This document shows, one piece after another, positions 24,030-36,285 of a stretch of 64,000 nucleotides of DNA. Source of the DNA: Lagopus muta (Eukaryota; Chordata; Aves; Galliformes; Phasianidae); the NCBI RefSeq assembly GCF_023343835.1, contig NW_026040162.1, positions 1 through 64,000 on the forward strand, read 5' to 3'. The position numbers were made by a program, and so were the translations under genes. Position 1 is the stretch's first letter; every line of letters begins with the position of its first letter. The notes below the pieces were generated by a model. It saw only the letters and a program-made list of their open reading frames with translations. It was not told the origin of the DNA and made no database searches.

Positions 24030-25720
24030 GCGGGGGGAGGAGGGGGGGGGGGGGGGGCTGCTTGTGAGAGGTTTAATTAGGAATAGGTTGCTAATGAGGG
24101 GGGGGATGGGGATGAAGGTTGTGATGGTGGGGATGGGGGTGAAGGGAAGAGATGGAGGAATGGGGGGGGACGAAGGTTGTGATGGTGTGGGGGGGTGAGG
24201 AGGGAGGTTAATTTAATAGCGATGGAGGTTAATTGAGAGGAAGGTGATGAGGGTGGGGTGGGGATGAAGAAGGGATGAGGAGGGAGAGGATGGGGGGGTG
24301 GGGATGAAGATGAAGAGATGGAGGATGGGGGGGATGAAGGCTGTGATGGCTTGGGGGGGGTGAGGAGGGAGGGCTTGATTGGGGTTAATTGAGATGAAGA
24401 TGAGGACGAGGGTGGGGATGAAGATTTTGATGGTGAAGATGGGGTGGGGATGAAGGTGAAGGGGTGAGGAAGAAGATGGGGAGGTGGGGATGAAGGTGGT
24501 GGGGGGTGATGAGGGAGGGCTTAATTGGGGTTAATTGAGATGAAGGTGATGAGGGTGGGGTGGGGATGAAGAAGGGATGAGGAGGAAGGGGACGGGGGGT
24601 GGGGATGAAGATGAAGAGATGGAGGATGGGGGGGATGAAGGCTGTGATGGTTTGGGGGGGGCTGAGGAGGGAGGAGTTAATTAGGGTTCATTGAGATGAA
24701 GATGAGGATGATGAGGGTAGGGATGAAGATTTTGATTGGAGTGGGGATGAAGGGGAAGGGATGAGGAGGAAGAGGATGGGGGGAATGGGGGAGAAGGTGA
24801 TGATGATGTGGGGGGTTGAGGAGGGAAGGGTTAATTGGGACTAATTAAGATGAGAATGGTAATGAAGAGGAGGAGGAGGGATGTGATGAAGAGGGTGGGG
24901 ATGAAGATGAGGAGCAGGAGGGGGGTGAAGCTGTTGCTGATGGGGAGGATGAGGATGGGGGTGAAGATGAGGAAGAGGGTGAGGATGGGGTTAATTAAGA
25001 TGGGGACGATGAGGAGGAAGAGGAGAATGGGGAAGAAGGTGAGGAAGAGGAGGATGGGGATGAAGGAAGGGTTGGGGATGAGGATGAAGATGAAAGGATG
25101 AAGGGATGGGGTGGAAGATGATGAGGAGGGTGGGGATGGAGAGAAGGGATGGGAATGAAGATGAGGAAGAGGAGGGGGGTGAGGTGAATGAAGATGGGGA
25201 TGAAGATGAAGGAATGGGATGGGGATGAAGACGGGAGGAAGGACGAAGGTGGGGAGAGGGTTAATTAAGGTGATGAGGATGAGGAGGATGAGGGTGAAGA
25301 TGAGGAAGAGGATAGGGTTAATTAAGAAGGGGATGAAGATGAAACGGTGGAGGTGAGAGTGGGAATAGGGTTAATTAAGATGGTGCAGATGAGGATGAGG
25401 AGGATGGGGGTGAAGGTGAGGAAGAGGGTGAGGATAGGGTTAATGAAGACAGGGATGAAAACGAGGATGAGGAGGGTGGGGGTGATGAGGAGGATGAGTG
25501 AGGATAGGGTTAATAAGGTGAGGATGAGGAGGAGGATGGCGAGGAAGAGGAGGAGGAGGAGAAGGGTAGGGATAGGGTTAATTAAGATGGTGAAGGTGAG
25601 GATGAGGAGGATGGGGATGAAGATGAGGACGGCAATAAAGAAGGGTGGGCCAAAGATGAAGATGAGGACGAGGGGAGGAAGGCGCTGTTCTGTCGATGAT
25701 GACGGTGGGGATGAAGGCTG
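24030..25720. repeat. Polypurine array (GATGAGGA/GGGATGAAGATG type) after the CpG island
   Basis: About 1.7 kb dominated by G, A and scattered T, with words such as ggggatgaagatgaggagga, punctuated by ggttaattaagatgg blocks. A 16-base G run sits at 24042-24057. ORFs are repeat products. Confidence 0.85.
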
Positions 25721-25734
25721 GGGGGGGGGGCGGA

Positions 25735-26105
25735 TTTATCCTCCCGATCATTGCTTTTTTTTTTTTATATTTTTAATTCTTTTTTTCTTTCTCTTCTTTG
25801 GTTTCCATTCTTTTAATCGGTGATTATTTCAAAACCCTTTTAATTATTGTTAATTCATTTTTCACCTCGCCGTTTCTTGCGGGGATGAACGATTCGCGGG
25901 GGGGGGGCGGGGGGGGGGGAGGAAGGAAGGGAAGGGGGGAGGTTATCTTCCTGACGGTTCCTTTTTTTGTTATTTTACATTCTTTCTTTCTTTCCCTTTT
26001 GCATTTTTCAACCTTTTCATTCGTGAATATTTTAAATTCTTTTTAATTATTTGGAATTCCTTTTTCACCTTGTGGTTTCCTGCACCCCACGGTTGATAAA
26101 TTGCA
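25735..26105. repeat. Diverged tandem duplication of about 200 bp, T-rich
   Basis: Two copies, about 25735-25905 and 25944-26100, share the order: ttatc(t)tcc, T-rich run, ctttctttc, ttcattcttttaatc-like, tttttaattatt, cctttttcacctt, g(c)ggtttc(c)tgc. Confidence 0.6.
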
Positions 26106-27155
26106 GTGTCATTGTCAGCAGTGCTCCCGGCACGGGGAGAGGGGGGGGGGGGGGGAATGGCTGTGGAGGGGGAGATCCCAAAAATGGGTGGATTTGGGGG
26201 GAAAAAAATGCCAAAAATGGGTAATTTGGGGTCGTGGGGATTCTGGGGAGAAAAATAGGGAAAATGGGTCATGGGGATTTGGGGGGGGGTGAAAGGGGGG
26301 GGAATCCTAAAAATGTGTGGTTTTGGGGTCAGGAAGATTCTGGGTTATCATGCCAAAAATGTGTAGTTTGGGGCTGGGGGAGTTTTGAGGGAAAAAATCC
26401 TAAAAATGGGCAGTTTTGGGGTCATGGGGATGGGGGGGGGGGGGGGGGGGGAGATGCCAAAAATGGGCAGTTTGAAGTTTGTGAGGGTTTTGGGGGAAAT
26501 AAATCAGAAAATGGGCAACTGAAGATCAGGGGAATTGTGGGGAAATAATCCCCGAAATGGGGGGCAGTTTTGGGGTCGGGGGAAAACGGGGTGATTTTGG
26601 GATGCTGTTCTGCACGGGCTGCAGATTTTGGGGGAGGGCAGGGTTTTGTATGGGGTGAGGATTTGGGGGTGTTGTCTATGGGGCAGAGATTGGGGGGGTG
26701 TCGTTTATGGGGTGGGGATTTTGGGGTGCTGTTCTGTATATGGGACAGAGAGTCTATGGGGCAGAAGTTTGGGTGGGGAGTTGTCTATAGGATGAGGGTT
26801 TGGGGAGGGCTTGTCTATGGGGCAGAGATTTAGGGGCGCTGTTCTTTATGGGGTGGAGATTTGGGGGAGGGGGTTCTTTATGGGGTGGGGATTTGGGGGG
26901 TGTTATAGAGGGGCTTCGGTGCATTACTGTATGAGCTTTGGGGTGTTCCTATATGGGGGCTGATGATTTTGGGGGGTTTTATAAGGCATGAGCTGTGATT
27001 TTGGGGTTTTATTACATGAGCTGGCGGTGTTGTTATATAGGATCTGGTGATTTTGGGGGTGTTGTTATATGGGGGCTGATGACTTATGGGCTTTATTAGA
27101 GGTGAGCTGCGATTTTAGGGCACCGGGTTACAGCATCTCATAGTGCAGTATCACA
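26105..27155. repeat. G-rich degenerate repeats (two families)
   Basis: 26155-26560: units of ccaaaaatgggcagttttgg with long G runs (15 at 26141-26155, 20 at 26432-26451). 26600-27110: units like tatggggtggggatttgggg. No gene. Confidence 0.7.
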
Positions 27156-27159
27156 TTTC

Positions 27160-29045
27160 TATGGAGACCCCAAAAATGTGGGCGTCAAATGGAGATCCCA
27201 AATCTATAGCAGTTATATGGAGACCCCAAATCTGTGGGCATTATATGGAGATCCCAAAAACATGGGCATGATATCAAGACCCAAAGATTATGGACATTAT
27301 ATGATGACCCCAAATCTGTGGGCATTATATGGAGACCCAAAGGTTATGGACATTATATGGAGACCCCAAATCTGTGGGTGATGTATGGAGACCCCAAATC
27401 TGTCAGTTTTATATGGAGACCCCAAAACCGTGGGCATTATATTGAGACCCAAAGATTATGGATGTTATATGGAGACCCCAAATCTGTGGGCATTATATTG
27501 AGACCCAAAGATTATGGACGTTATATGGAGACCCCAAATCTGTGGGCATTATATTGAGACCCAGAGATTATGGATGCTATATGGAGACCCCAAATCTGTG
27601 GGCATTATATGAAGACCCCAAAAAACGTGGGCATGATATCAAGACCCAAAGATTATGGATGTTATATGGAGACCCCAAAACTGTGGGCATTATATGGAGA
27701 CCCCAAAAACATGGGCATGATATCAAGACCCAAAGATTATGGACGTTACATGGAGACCCCAAATCTGTGGGTGTTGTATGAAGACCCCAAAAATGTGATT
27801 TTTATATGGAGACCCCAAAACCATGGGCATTATATGGAGACCCAAAGGTTATGGACGTTGTATGGAGACCCCAAATCTGTGAGTTTTAGATGGAGACCCC
27901 AAAACTGTGGGCATTATATTGAGACCCAAAGATTATGGATGTTATATGGAGACCCCAAATCTGTGGGCATTATATTGAGACCCCAAAAACATGGGCATGA
28001 TATCAAGACCCAAAGATTATGGGCGTTATATGGAGACCCCAAATCTGTCAGTTTTATATGGAGACCCAAAACTGTGGGCATTATATGGAGACCCCAAATC
28101 TGTGGGTGATGTATGGAGACCCCAAAACCGTGGGCATTATATTGTGACCCAGAGATTATGGACGTTATATGGAGACCCCAAATCTCTGGGTGTTGTATGG
28201 AGACCCCAAATCTGTGAGTTTTATATGGAGACCCCAAATCTGTGGGCATTACATTGAGACCCAAAGATTATGGACATTATATGGAGACCCCAAAAATGTG
28301 GGTGTTATATGGAGACCCCAAAGGTTATGGATGTTATATGGAGACCCCAAATCTCTGGGTATTGTATGGAGACCCCAAAAACATGGGCATGATATCAAGA
28401 CCCAAAGATTATGGACGTTATATGGAGACCCCAAAACTGTGGGTGATGTATGGAGACCCCAAATCTGTGGGCATTATATTGAGACCTAAAGATTATGGAC
28501 GTTGTATGGAGACCCCAAATCTGTCGGTGTTGTATGGAGAACCCAAAAATGTTATTTTTATATGGAGACCCCAAATCTGTGGGCATTATATGGAGACCCA
28601 AAGGTTATGGACATTATATGGAGACCCCAAGTCTGTGAGTTTTATATGGAGACCCCAAATCTGTGGGCATTATATTGAGACCCAAAGATTATGGATGTTA
28701 TATGGAGACCCCAAATCTGTGAGTTTTAGATGGAGACCCCAAAACTGTGGGCATTATATGGAGACCCCAAAAACATGGGCATGATATCAAGACCCAAAGA
28801 TTATGGACGTTATATGGAGACCCCAAATCTGTCAGTTTTATATGGAGACCCCAAAACCGTGGTCATTATATTGAGAGCCCAAATCTGTGGGTGTTGTATG
28901 AAGACCCCAAAAACGTGGGCATGATATAAAGACCCAAAGGTTATGGACATTATATGGAGACCCCAAAACCGTGGGCATTATATGGAGACCCCAAATCTGT
29001 GAGTTTCATATGGAGACCCCACATCTGTGAGCGTTACACCGGAGA
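27160..29045. repeat. 28-bp minisatellite
   Basis: About 65 units of 28 bp, tatggagaccccaaatctgt + gggcatta, with recurrent variants (caaagattatggacgt, catgggcatgatatcaagac) grouped in higher-order blocks. The unit lacks stops in several frames, so overlapping ORFs arise without coding. Confidence 0.9.
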
Positions 29046-29505
29046 CCCTGAAATGTGGTTTTTCCATGGTGACTCCCAACACTGTGTGCGTTAATTCGTT
29101 AATTACATGAAGGCAGTCGGAGCTGATTTTTATTTGGGGGGGGGGGGGGGGGGGGCTCTTTTTAACCCCCCGTCGCTTCGTGGCTTCGACAAATCGGCAT
29201 CGGCACAGAGGAGAGGAAACCCCTGCGAGCCGGGTGATGTCGGATGGGCTGAGCAGAGGCGGCTCATCCCCATTAAAGCTCTGTCGGAAGGGGTTGTGCA
29301 GGGATTAAATGCGTTGCAGGGAATAAATCCGCTGCTGTAGCGGCTTTGGATGGCGACGCCGTTGTGTGGAGCGCTCTCCTGGTTCGTGATTTCTTGGTGG
29401 TGTTTTTGTTTTTGAGCCTTCCTTTCGCCCTTTTCTGTGGCTCGAGCTTTGCCATGCGGCGCTGGGGTCTCTGGGTTTTACTCCCCTCCGGCTTACGAAG
29501 CTGAA
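29045..29505. other. Unique segment with a 20-base G run
   Basis: No gene. The G run is at 29136-29155. The rest is non-repetitive up to the CR1 element. Confidence 0.4.
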
Positions 29506-30485
29506 ATCATAGAATCACACAGAATCACAAGGTTGGAAACGAGCTGCAAGATCATCCAGTCCAACCCCCCTCCCATTGCTATCAGTGCCACCAGCACCAA
29601 ACCACATCTCACAGCTCCTCATCCAGGCGCCTCTTGAGCACAACCAGGGACGGCGACTCCACCACCTCCCTTGGCAGCCATTGCAGCGCCTGACCACCCT
29701 TTGAGAGACAAAGTTTCTCCTCATATCCAACCTAAACCTCTTCTGGTACAACTTCTTGCCATTTCCTCGGGTCCTACTGTTTGCCTGGGAGAAGAGGCCA
29801 GAGCCTTTTGCATCACAGCCTCCCTTCAGCAGGTTGTACAGTGCAATGCGGCCTCCCCTGAGCTCCTCTTCTCCATGCTGAACCATCCCAGCTCCTTCAG
29901 CCTCTCCTCATCTTTGTGCTCCAGACCCCTCACCATTTCATTGCCCTTCTCTGCACACATTCCAGGCCCTCCATGTCTTTCTTGCAGTGAGGGGCCCAAA
30001 ACTGGACACAGCACTCGAGGTTTGGCCTCACCAGTGCTGAGTACAGGGGATGCTCAGCTCCCTGCTCCTGCTGGCCATTTCTAATGCATGCCAGGATGCT
30101 GTTGGCCCTCTTGGCCACCTGGGCACACTGTGGGCTCACATTCAGCCAAGCATCAACCAACACCCCCAGCTCCCTTTCCTCTTCACAATCATCCAGCCAC
30201 TCATCCCCAAGCCTGTAACTGCATGGGGTTGTTGTGGCCAAAGTGCAGAACCCAACACTTGGCCTTGTTGAACCTCATCCCATTCATCTCAGCCCAGCGA
30301 TCCAGCTGATCCGGATCCCTCTGCAGGGCCTCCCTGCCCTCAGGCAGATCGACACAACCTCCCAACTTGGTGTCATCTGCAAACTTACTCAGGGTGCACT
30401 CAATCCCTTCATCTAAGCCGTCAATGAAGACATTAAACAGGATGGGTCCCAGCACCGACCCCTGGGGGACGCCATCCATCAATCA
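29505..30485 (-). mobile_element. CR1 LINE, 5'-truncated, 3' part of ORF2
   Basis: Read on the - strand, the element starts inside the reverse transcriptase domain ([16 protein letters not shown], then FADDTKLGG), continues through the downstream blocks ([38 protein letters not shown]-like) and ends in the typical CR1 tail, seen on + as aatcatagaatcacacag. The reading frame changes several times between 30201 and 29515, so the copy is inactive. CR1 is the dominant avian LINE. Target-site duplications were not seen, as is usual for CR1. Confidence 0.92.
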
Positions 30486-30745
30486 GATGTGAAAGTTCAT
30501 TGGGGTGCGTGAAATCCGGCGCGGCTCACGGGAGGACCACAAAGCTGAGGGGGATGAAAAGCTCTGCGTGACAAGTTGTGTTGTCCTGCGGTCCTGGGAT
30601 CCCTTTCTTTCGTGTTTCCTACCTGAAAATTGGGTTGGTTTCACGTCATTGACGCTGGCGCGGAGTCTGAGCGCGGCACAGCTGAACGCTGCCTCGATTT
30701 CCGCTCTCAGGGCAGTGGGTGTGGGGTTGGGATGAGAATAACTGT
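30485..30745. other. Short unique segment between CR1 copies
   Basis: Nothing recognisable; no tandem repeats. Confidence 0.3.
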
Positions 30746-31540
30746 AGGGTTTGGGGATCCCTGTGGTTGGAGAAGACCTCTGAGGTCATCAGCTCCATCC
30801 ATTGACCCGTCACCACCGTGTCCATTCCTAAAATCATGGGATTATGGAATCACCAGGGCTGCAAAAGACCTCAGAGATCCTCAAGTCCAACCGTTGACCC
30901 ATCGTCACCGCCGTCCATTCGTAACATCATGAAGTTATGGAATCGTTGAGGCTGGAGAAGACCTCTGAGGTCATCAGCTCCATCCATTGACCCGTCACCG
31001 TTGTGTCCATTCCTAAAATCGTGCAATTATGGGATCATTGGGGTTGGAAAAGACCTCAGAGATCATTAAGGTCAACCGTTGACCCATCGCCACCACTGTG
31101 TCCATTCATAAAATCATGGAGTCGTAGAATGGAGTCGTAGGGTTGTTGTTTCACTCATAAAATCATGGAATGGTTGAGGTTGGAGGAGAGCCCTGAGGTC
31201 ACTGAGTCCAACCATTGACCCACCGCCACTGCGTCCATTCGTAACATCATGGAACTGTGAAATCACTGAGGCTGGAAAAGACTTCAAAGATCATCAAGTC
31301 CAACCGTTGACCCCCCACCAACCATTCATAAAATCGTGGAGGCAGAATGGAATCATAGAATCAAGGATTCATTCATAAAATCATGAGATGATTGAGGTTG
31401 GAGTCGACCTCCAAGATCGTCAGCTCCAACCTTTGCTCCATCACCGCTGCATCCATGCGTAACATCGCGGAGTTACGGAATCATTGAGGCTGGGGAAGTC
31501 CTCCAAGCTCCTAAAGTGCGACCTCCAACCCAACGAATGA
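30745..31540. repeat. Cluster of degenerate CR1-tail units (about 100-130 bp each)
   Basis: Several successive copies of a CR1-like terminus: aatcatgg, ggttggaaaagacctc, agatcatcaagtccaacc, then a linker gacccatcaccaccgtgtcc. They sit next to each other like tandem duplications rather than separate insertions. Confidence 0.6.
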
Positions 31541-31559
31541 ATTTGTTCTGCGGTTCGCT

Positions 31560-31970
31560 GCGGTTGTGGCACTTAGGCTGAAGGAGCTGGGAATGTTCAG
31601 CCTGGAGAAGAGGAGGCTCAGGGGGGGACCTCATTGCTCTCTATGGCTTCTGAAGGGAGGTTGTAGTGAGCTGGGGGTCGGCCTCTGCTCTCGTGTCATC
31701 AGTGATAGGAGCAGAGGGATTGGTTTCAAGCTACGGCAGGGGAGATTCAGGCTGGACATGAGGAAGAATTGCTGGTCAGAAAGGGTGGTCAGGCACTGGA
31801 ATGGATGCACAGGGAGGTGGGGGAGGCACCGAGCCTGGGGGTGTTGAAGGAAAGGCTGGATGTTGTGTTGAGGGCCGTGGTTCAGTGGGAGCTGTTGGTG
31901 ATGGGGGAACGGTTGGACTGGATGAGCTTGGAGGTCTTTTCCAACCTTGGTGATTCTATGATTCTATGGG
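31560..31970 (+). mobile_element. CR1 LINE, short 3' fragment
   Basis: On the + strand it encodes the end of CR1 ORF2 ([14 protein letters not shown], then FRLDMRKN, then RVVRHWNG) and finishes with the octamer tail ttctatgattctatg near 31955-31968. It is severely 5'-truncated and frame-broken. Confidence 0.88.
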
Positions 31971-32039
31971 GCTGTGCTGGGCCTTGGGTCCCACTTTGCC
32001 ACCCCAGATTCCATTAATCTTCTCCTAACGTTAAGGATT

Positions 32040-32780
32040 CTACGGCTGGACACAGAGGTGATGGGTCAACCATTGGAACTGATGATCTCAGAGGCGTTTT
32101 GCAGCCTCGATGGTTCCAGTGTGGTGTGAAAATGGAAAGAGTGGGAAAGATTGGAGAGAATGGGAACAGGAAGGAGTGGAAAGAGTGGGAAATGATTGAA
32201 AGATCGGAGGGGATGGGAAAGAAGTTGAGAGAATGGGTCAATGGTTGGACTTGGTGATCTTTGAGGTTTCCAACCTCCATGGTTCTGTAATTCTGTAGTG
32301 TTACAAGTGGATAAAGGGACGGTGGGGCCGTGGTTGGACTTTGTGACCTCGGAGGTCTCCTCCAACCTCAGCCTCGGCGTGATTTTATGAACGAATCTAC
32401 GATTCCATCTCAGTCTCATTCGTTTTATGAACGAATCTACGATTCCATTCTACGATTCCACGCGTTTATGAACGAACGGCGGCGGGTGACGGGTTGGATT
32501 CGATGATCTTTGAGGTCCCCAACCTCCATGATTCCACAATTCCATGATGTTACCAATGGGTGCAGCGGTGGTGACTCGGTGGTTGGACTCGGTGACCTCA
32601 GAGGCCTCCTCCAATCTCGACCATCCCGTGATTTTATGAACGAAACAACGATTCTACGGCTCCATTCTATGACTCCATGATTTTATGAATGGGCGGTGAT
32701 GGTCGGCAGGTCGTTGACGAGGGCTCAACCGTTGGACTTAACGACCTCGGGGGTCTTTTCCCACCTTAATGACTTCCTGA
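32040..32780. repeat. Second cluster of CR1-tail units, mainly opposite orientation
   Basis: After the CR1 fragment ending near 31970, further units read ggttggactttgtgacctc, ggtctcctccaacctc and tttatgaacgaatctacgat. These are the + sense of the tail, opposite to most units at 30745-31540. A short GGGAAAGATTGG-type purine patch lies at 32130-32240. Confidence 0.55.
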
Positions 32781-33640
32781 TTCTTTGTGGTGGATGGGGG
32801 GCGGGCTGTCAGCCAGGAGCTCGAGCAGCTCTTATATTCTGTCTTTCTTTTTTTTGGCAAATTGGCACTTGCTGAGATGATGAGGGCTTCGTCCATCCCC
32901 GCTGACCCCACGCTGTTGGGAGGATGGAGGAATTTCCCTCGTGGGATCCATTTACTGCTTCTCCTCCTCTTCCCACACACCAGCAGCCACTCGAAGCGAC
33001 GGCGCTGGGCGACCCCGAATGGCTCTTAATGAGCACCTCGGTGATTTCTGCTCTGCCATCCTCAGGGTCTCGCCCTCGTTATCAACAGCACTAATTACCA
33101 TCTCAAATGACGACCTGCCTGCCCTGGACGCGTGGCTGAGGGTGCGACCCGGATGCTTCTGCAAAGAGGATGATGAGAGACTGCCTGTGTTCAGCCTCAC
33201 CTTTTCCCCCCTGCGTGGCACCACTGCTCCATTTGCCTATTTATGCATTTGCTCTTCACGGGGTGATTTCTTCAATCTGCTGCTCCTTGGAAATTAATTC
33301 TGGCGTCGGTGGGAAAAGGATGGCGAGCCCAGGAGAAGTGCTGAGATGCGACGCGGGGCTCCTTTGCCCTAAAAATAATGCAGATTCCAAGCAGGTTGTT
33401 TGGAAGATGTTGGATTTTCTTCCGGTTCCTGCAGGTATCGACACGGTTCTGTGCTGTGGGGTGGGATCTGGTGATGCAGTTCTGTGATATCGCGATAGAT
33501 GATGAGGGCAGTTTGGGAACCGTTCTGCTGTTCGGCACCCTGTGTTGGGTCTGGGGGCGAATTGGGATGGAAAAAGGAACGTCGCTCCGTGTGCTGTGGG
33601 GTGGAATTTACCTCTCGTGGGTCTTAATGTTGGTGTTGAG
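32780..33640. other. Repeat-free segment in putative LRFN3 intron 1
   Basis: About 860 bases with neither arrays nor CR1. It contains cactaattaccatctcaaat and surrounding unique sequence. No exon with convincing splice sites and protein similarity was found. Confidence 0.35.
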
Positions 33641-34625
33641 GGGTGTGAAATTATTTGTTGTTGTTGTTTTGGGTGCATTGGCTGCGGTTCTTGTTGTTGT
33701 TGTTGTTTCTTTCGTTGTATTTAGTACAGGAGAGGAAATAAGGATAAAAAGTGATGAGAATGAGAAATAAGGGGGAAAAGAACAATAAGGTAATGAGAAG
33801 AGAATAAGTAATGGGAATGGGAATGTGATAGGAAGGGATTGGGGAAAAAAAAGGACTGGAAAGAGTGGGAAATGGGAATAGTGGGAAAGATTGGAGAGAA
33901 TGGGAGCAGGAAGGGAAGGGAAGGAGAGGAAGGAGTGGGAAATGGTTGAAAGAAGGGGGAATGGGCAAGAAATTGAGAGAATGGGGAAGGAGAGGAAATG
34001 GGGAAAATAGGAAGGGATTGGAGAGAAGGGAGAAGATGGAGAGAGTGGGAAAGATTGGAGAGGATAGGAAAGGAATTGAGAGAATGGGGGAGAATGGAAA
34101 TGGATTGGAGAGAATGGGAAAGGTGGGAAGAATATGGAGGGTTGGAAAGAATGGGAAGGAATGGGAAAGACGGGAGAGAAAGAGGAAGGATTGGAAAGAA
34201 TGGGAAAGATGTAAAGAATATGAAAGACTGGAGAGAATGGGGAAGAAATTGAGAGAACGGGAAAGATTGGGAAGGGTTGGAAAGAATGGGAAAAGATTGG
34301 AGAGGGTGGGAAAGAGAGGGAAAGGGCTGAACGAATGGAGAAGGAATGGAGAGAATGGGAAAGGATTGGAAAGAATGGGGGAGAATGGAGATAATGGGAA
34401 AGAAATCGAGGGAATGGGAAAGGGCAGGAAAGGTTGGGAAAGGAATGGAAAGAATGGGAAAAATAGGAAAGAAGAAGAGGGCAAAAAGAATGAGAACCGA
34501 AGGATTAAGAACAAAAAGAATAAGGAAAAAAAAAGGGATTAAGAACAAAAGGATTAGGAGCCAAAAAAGAAAAAATGAGCAAAAAAAAAGACAAAAAGCA
34601 GAAAGAAAAAGAACAAAAAGCGTAA
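33640..34625. repeat. (GTT)n patch, then purine-rich array
   Basis: A GTT/TTG microsatellite at about 33653-33715 is followed by about 850 bp of gggaaagaatgggaaaggat-type units (about 11-15 bp) from 33790, ending in an A-rich stretch. Confidence 0.8.
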
Positions 34626-35050
34626 CTAAGGACATCTTGGCGTGGTAGGAGGATAATGAGGACGCACCAGCTGTAATTAAAGCCATCTCTAATTCACAAG
34701 ATGATTAACTAATTCTTCTGTCTGGAGAGCAGGGCGGCAGCGGTGCCCTCGTATCGCAGAACAGCAGCGGATGATATTTTAATGCACCGCTTTAATTACG
34801 GAGCAGCTCGTTAGGGTGGTCAGCAGTGACGATGGTTTTCTTGGGTTTTTAATTGGGCTGCCCTCTAACGAGGGCTCTGCGCAGCCCTGAGCCTGGTGGG
34901 CCACAGGGGAGCCATGGCTTCATTACAAACCACCAGGAAGAATCCAAAACCATCCTAAAATCAGCATTTTTGGGATTTCCTTGTTTTCCTCCATCTCTTC
35001 TTCCTGTAATGCTGTAAACCATCAGAAGAAATCCCCAAATCCGGAATTTT
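34625..35050. other. Repeat-free island, candidate conserved element
   Basis: No gene. Contains caccagctgtaattaaagcc (an E-box next to a TAATTA word) at about 34665-34685, then gatgattaactaattcttct, plus other AT-rich unique sequence. Confidence 0.35.
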
Positions 35051-35770
35051 CATCATCATCGAAAAAGAAAAGAAAGGAAGAGGGAAGGAAGAGGAAAGGA
35101 GGAGGAAAGGAAGAGGGAAGGAAGAGGGAAGGAAGAGGGAAGGAGAAGGAAAGGAAGAGAGAAGGAGGAGGGAAGGAAGAGGAAAGAAGTGGGGGAAGGA
35201 AGAGGGAAGGAGGAGGAAAGGAAGAGGAAAGGAGGAGGGAAGGAGGAGGGAAGGAAGAGGGAAGGAGGAGGGAAGGAGGAGAAAAGGAAGAAGAAAGAAG
35301 GAGGAAAGGAAGAGGAAAGGAAGAGGGAAGGAAGAGGAAAGAAGGAGGAAAGGAAGTCCTCCACCTTTTATTCCAAGAAATTACGAACAGTGTGGCCAAA
35401 TCTGAAGCGATCCTAAAATCCAGAGTTTCTTCCTTCCCTCTTCCTTCCCTCTTCCTTTCCTCCTTCTTTCCTCTTCCTTCTCCCCTTCTTTCCTCTTCCT
35501 TCTCCTCCTTCTTCCCTCTTCCTTTCCTCTTCCTTTCCTCCTCCTTCCCTCCTCCTTTCCTCTTCCTTCCCTCCTCCTTTCCTCCTTCTTTCCTCTTCCT
35601 TCCCTCCTCCTTCCCTCTTCCTTCCCTCCTCCTTCCCTCTTCCTTCCCTCTTCCTTCTCCCTTCCCTCTTCCTTCCCTCTTCCTTCTCCCTTCCCTCCTC
35701 CTTCCCTCCTCCTTTCCTCCTCCTTTCCTCTTCCTTCCCTCTTCCTTTCTTTTCTTTTTCAATGATGATG
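35051..35770. repeat. Long inverted repeat: polypurine arm, 70-bp loop, polypyrimidine arm
   Basis: Left arm 35051 to about 35354 begins catcatcatcgaaaaagaaa and is G/A only. Right arm, about 35425-35770, is C/T only and ends ttctttttcaatgatgatg, the reverse complement of the left border with one mismatch over about 38 bases. The loop (cctccaccttttattccaag...) is unique. Confidence 0.8.
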
Positions 35771-35789
35771 AACTGAATTACTTCTTTAT

Positions 35790-36285
35790 GGCAGATTTAT
35801 TCATTTTTGGAGGTGTTAACCATTGGGTGTGGGTTAGGTTCTGGTTTTTGGTGGCGTTAACTGCTGGGTCCATCTCAGCTCGGGCCTGTTTGATGGTGTT
35901 GACTATTGGGTGCGGGTTCAGTTGGGTTTCTTGGTGGTGTTGACCACCGGCTCCATCTCAACTTCATTTTTTTGGTGGCATTGACTCCTGTGTCCATCTG
36001 TAGTTGACTTTTTTAGTTGGTGCTGCACATTGGGTGCAGATTCAGTTGGGTTTCTTGGTGGTGTTGACCATCAGCTCCATCTCAGCTTGGATTTTTGGGT
36101 GATGTTGACCAATCGGGTGTGGGTTGACTTATGTTTCTTGGTGGTGCTGACCACTGGGTCCGACACAACTTCATCTTTTCGCTGGTATTGGCTACTGATT
36201 GAAACTTTACCGTGTCCTTTGGGCTCTGATGATTACTGCATGCAGCTCAACTTGGGTTTCTTTGGTGCTGAGCTGGGGGTCGCGA
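35790..36285. repeat. Degenerate tandem repeat of about 50-55 bp
   Basis: About eight units with ttggtggtgttgaccac and gggtccatctcaactt words. No gene. Confidence 0.65.

Noticed and set aside
24030-25720. Lys/Arg/Met-rich frames after the CpG island
   Set aside because: Translations of GATGAGGA-type purine repeat; no domain, no splice sites linking them to the candidate first exon.
27160-29045. Repeated short frames (SFIWRPQICGHYIETQRL)
   Set aside because: The 28-bp unit is not a multiple of 3 and happens to lack stops. Frames overlap in all phases and none has a gene context.
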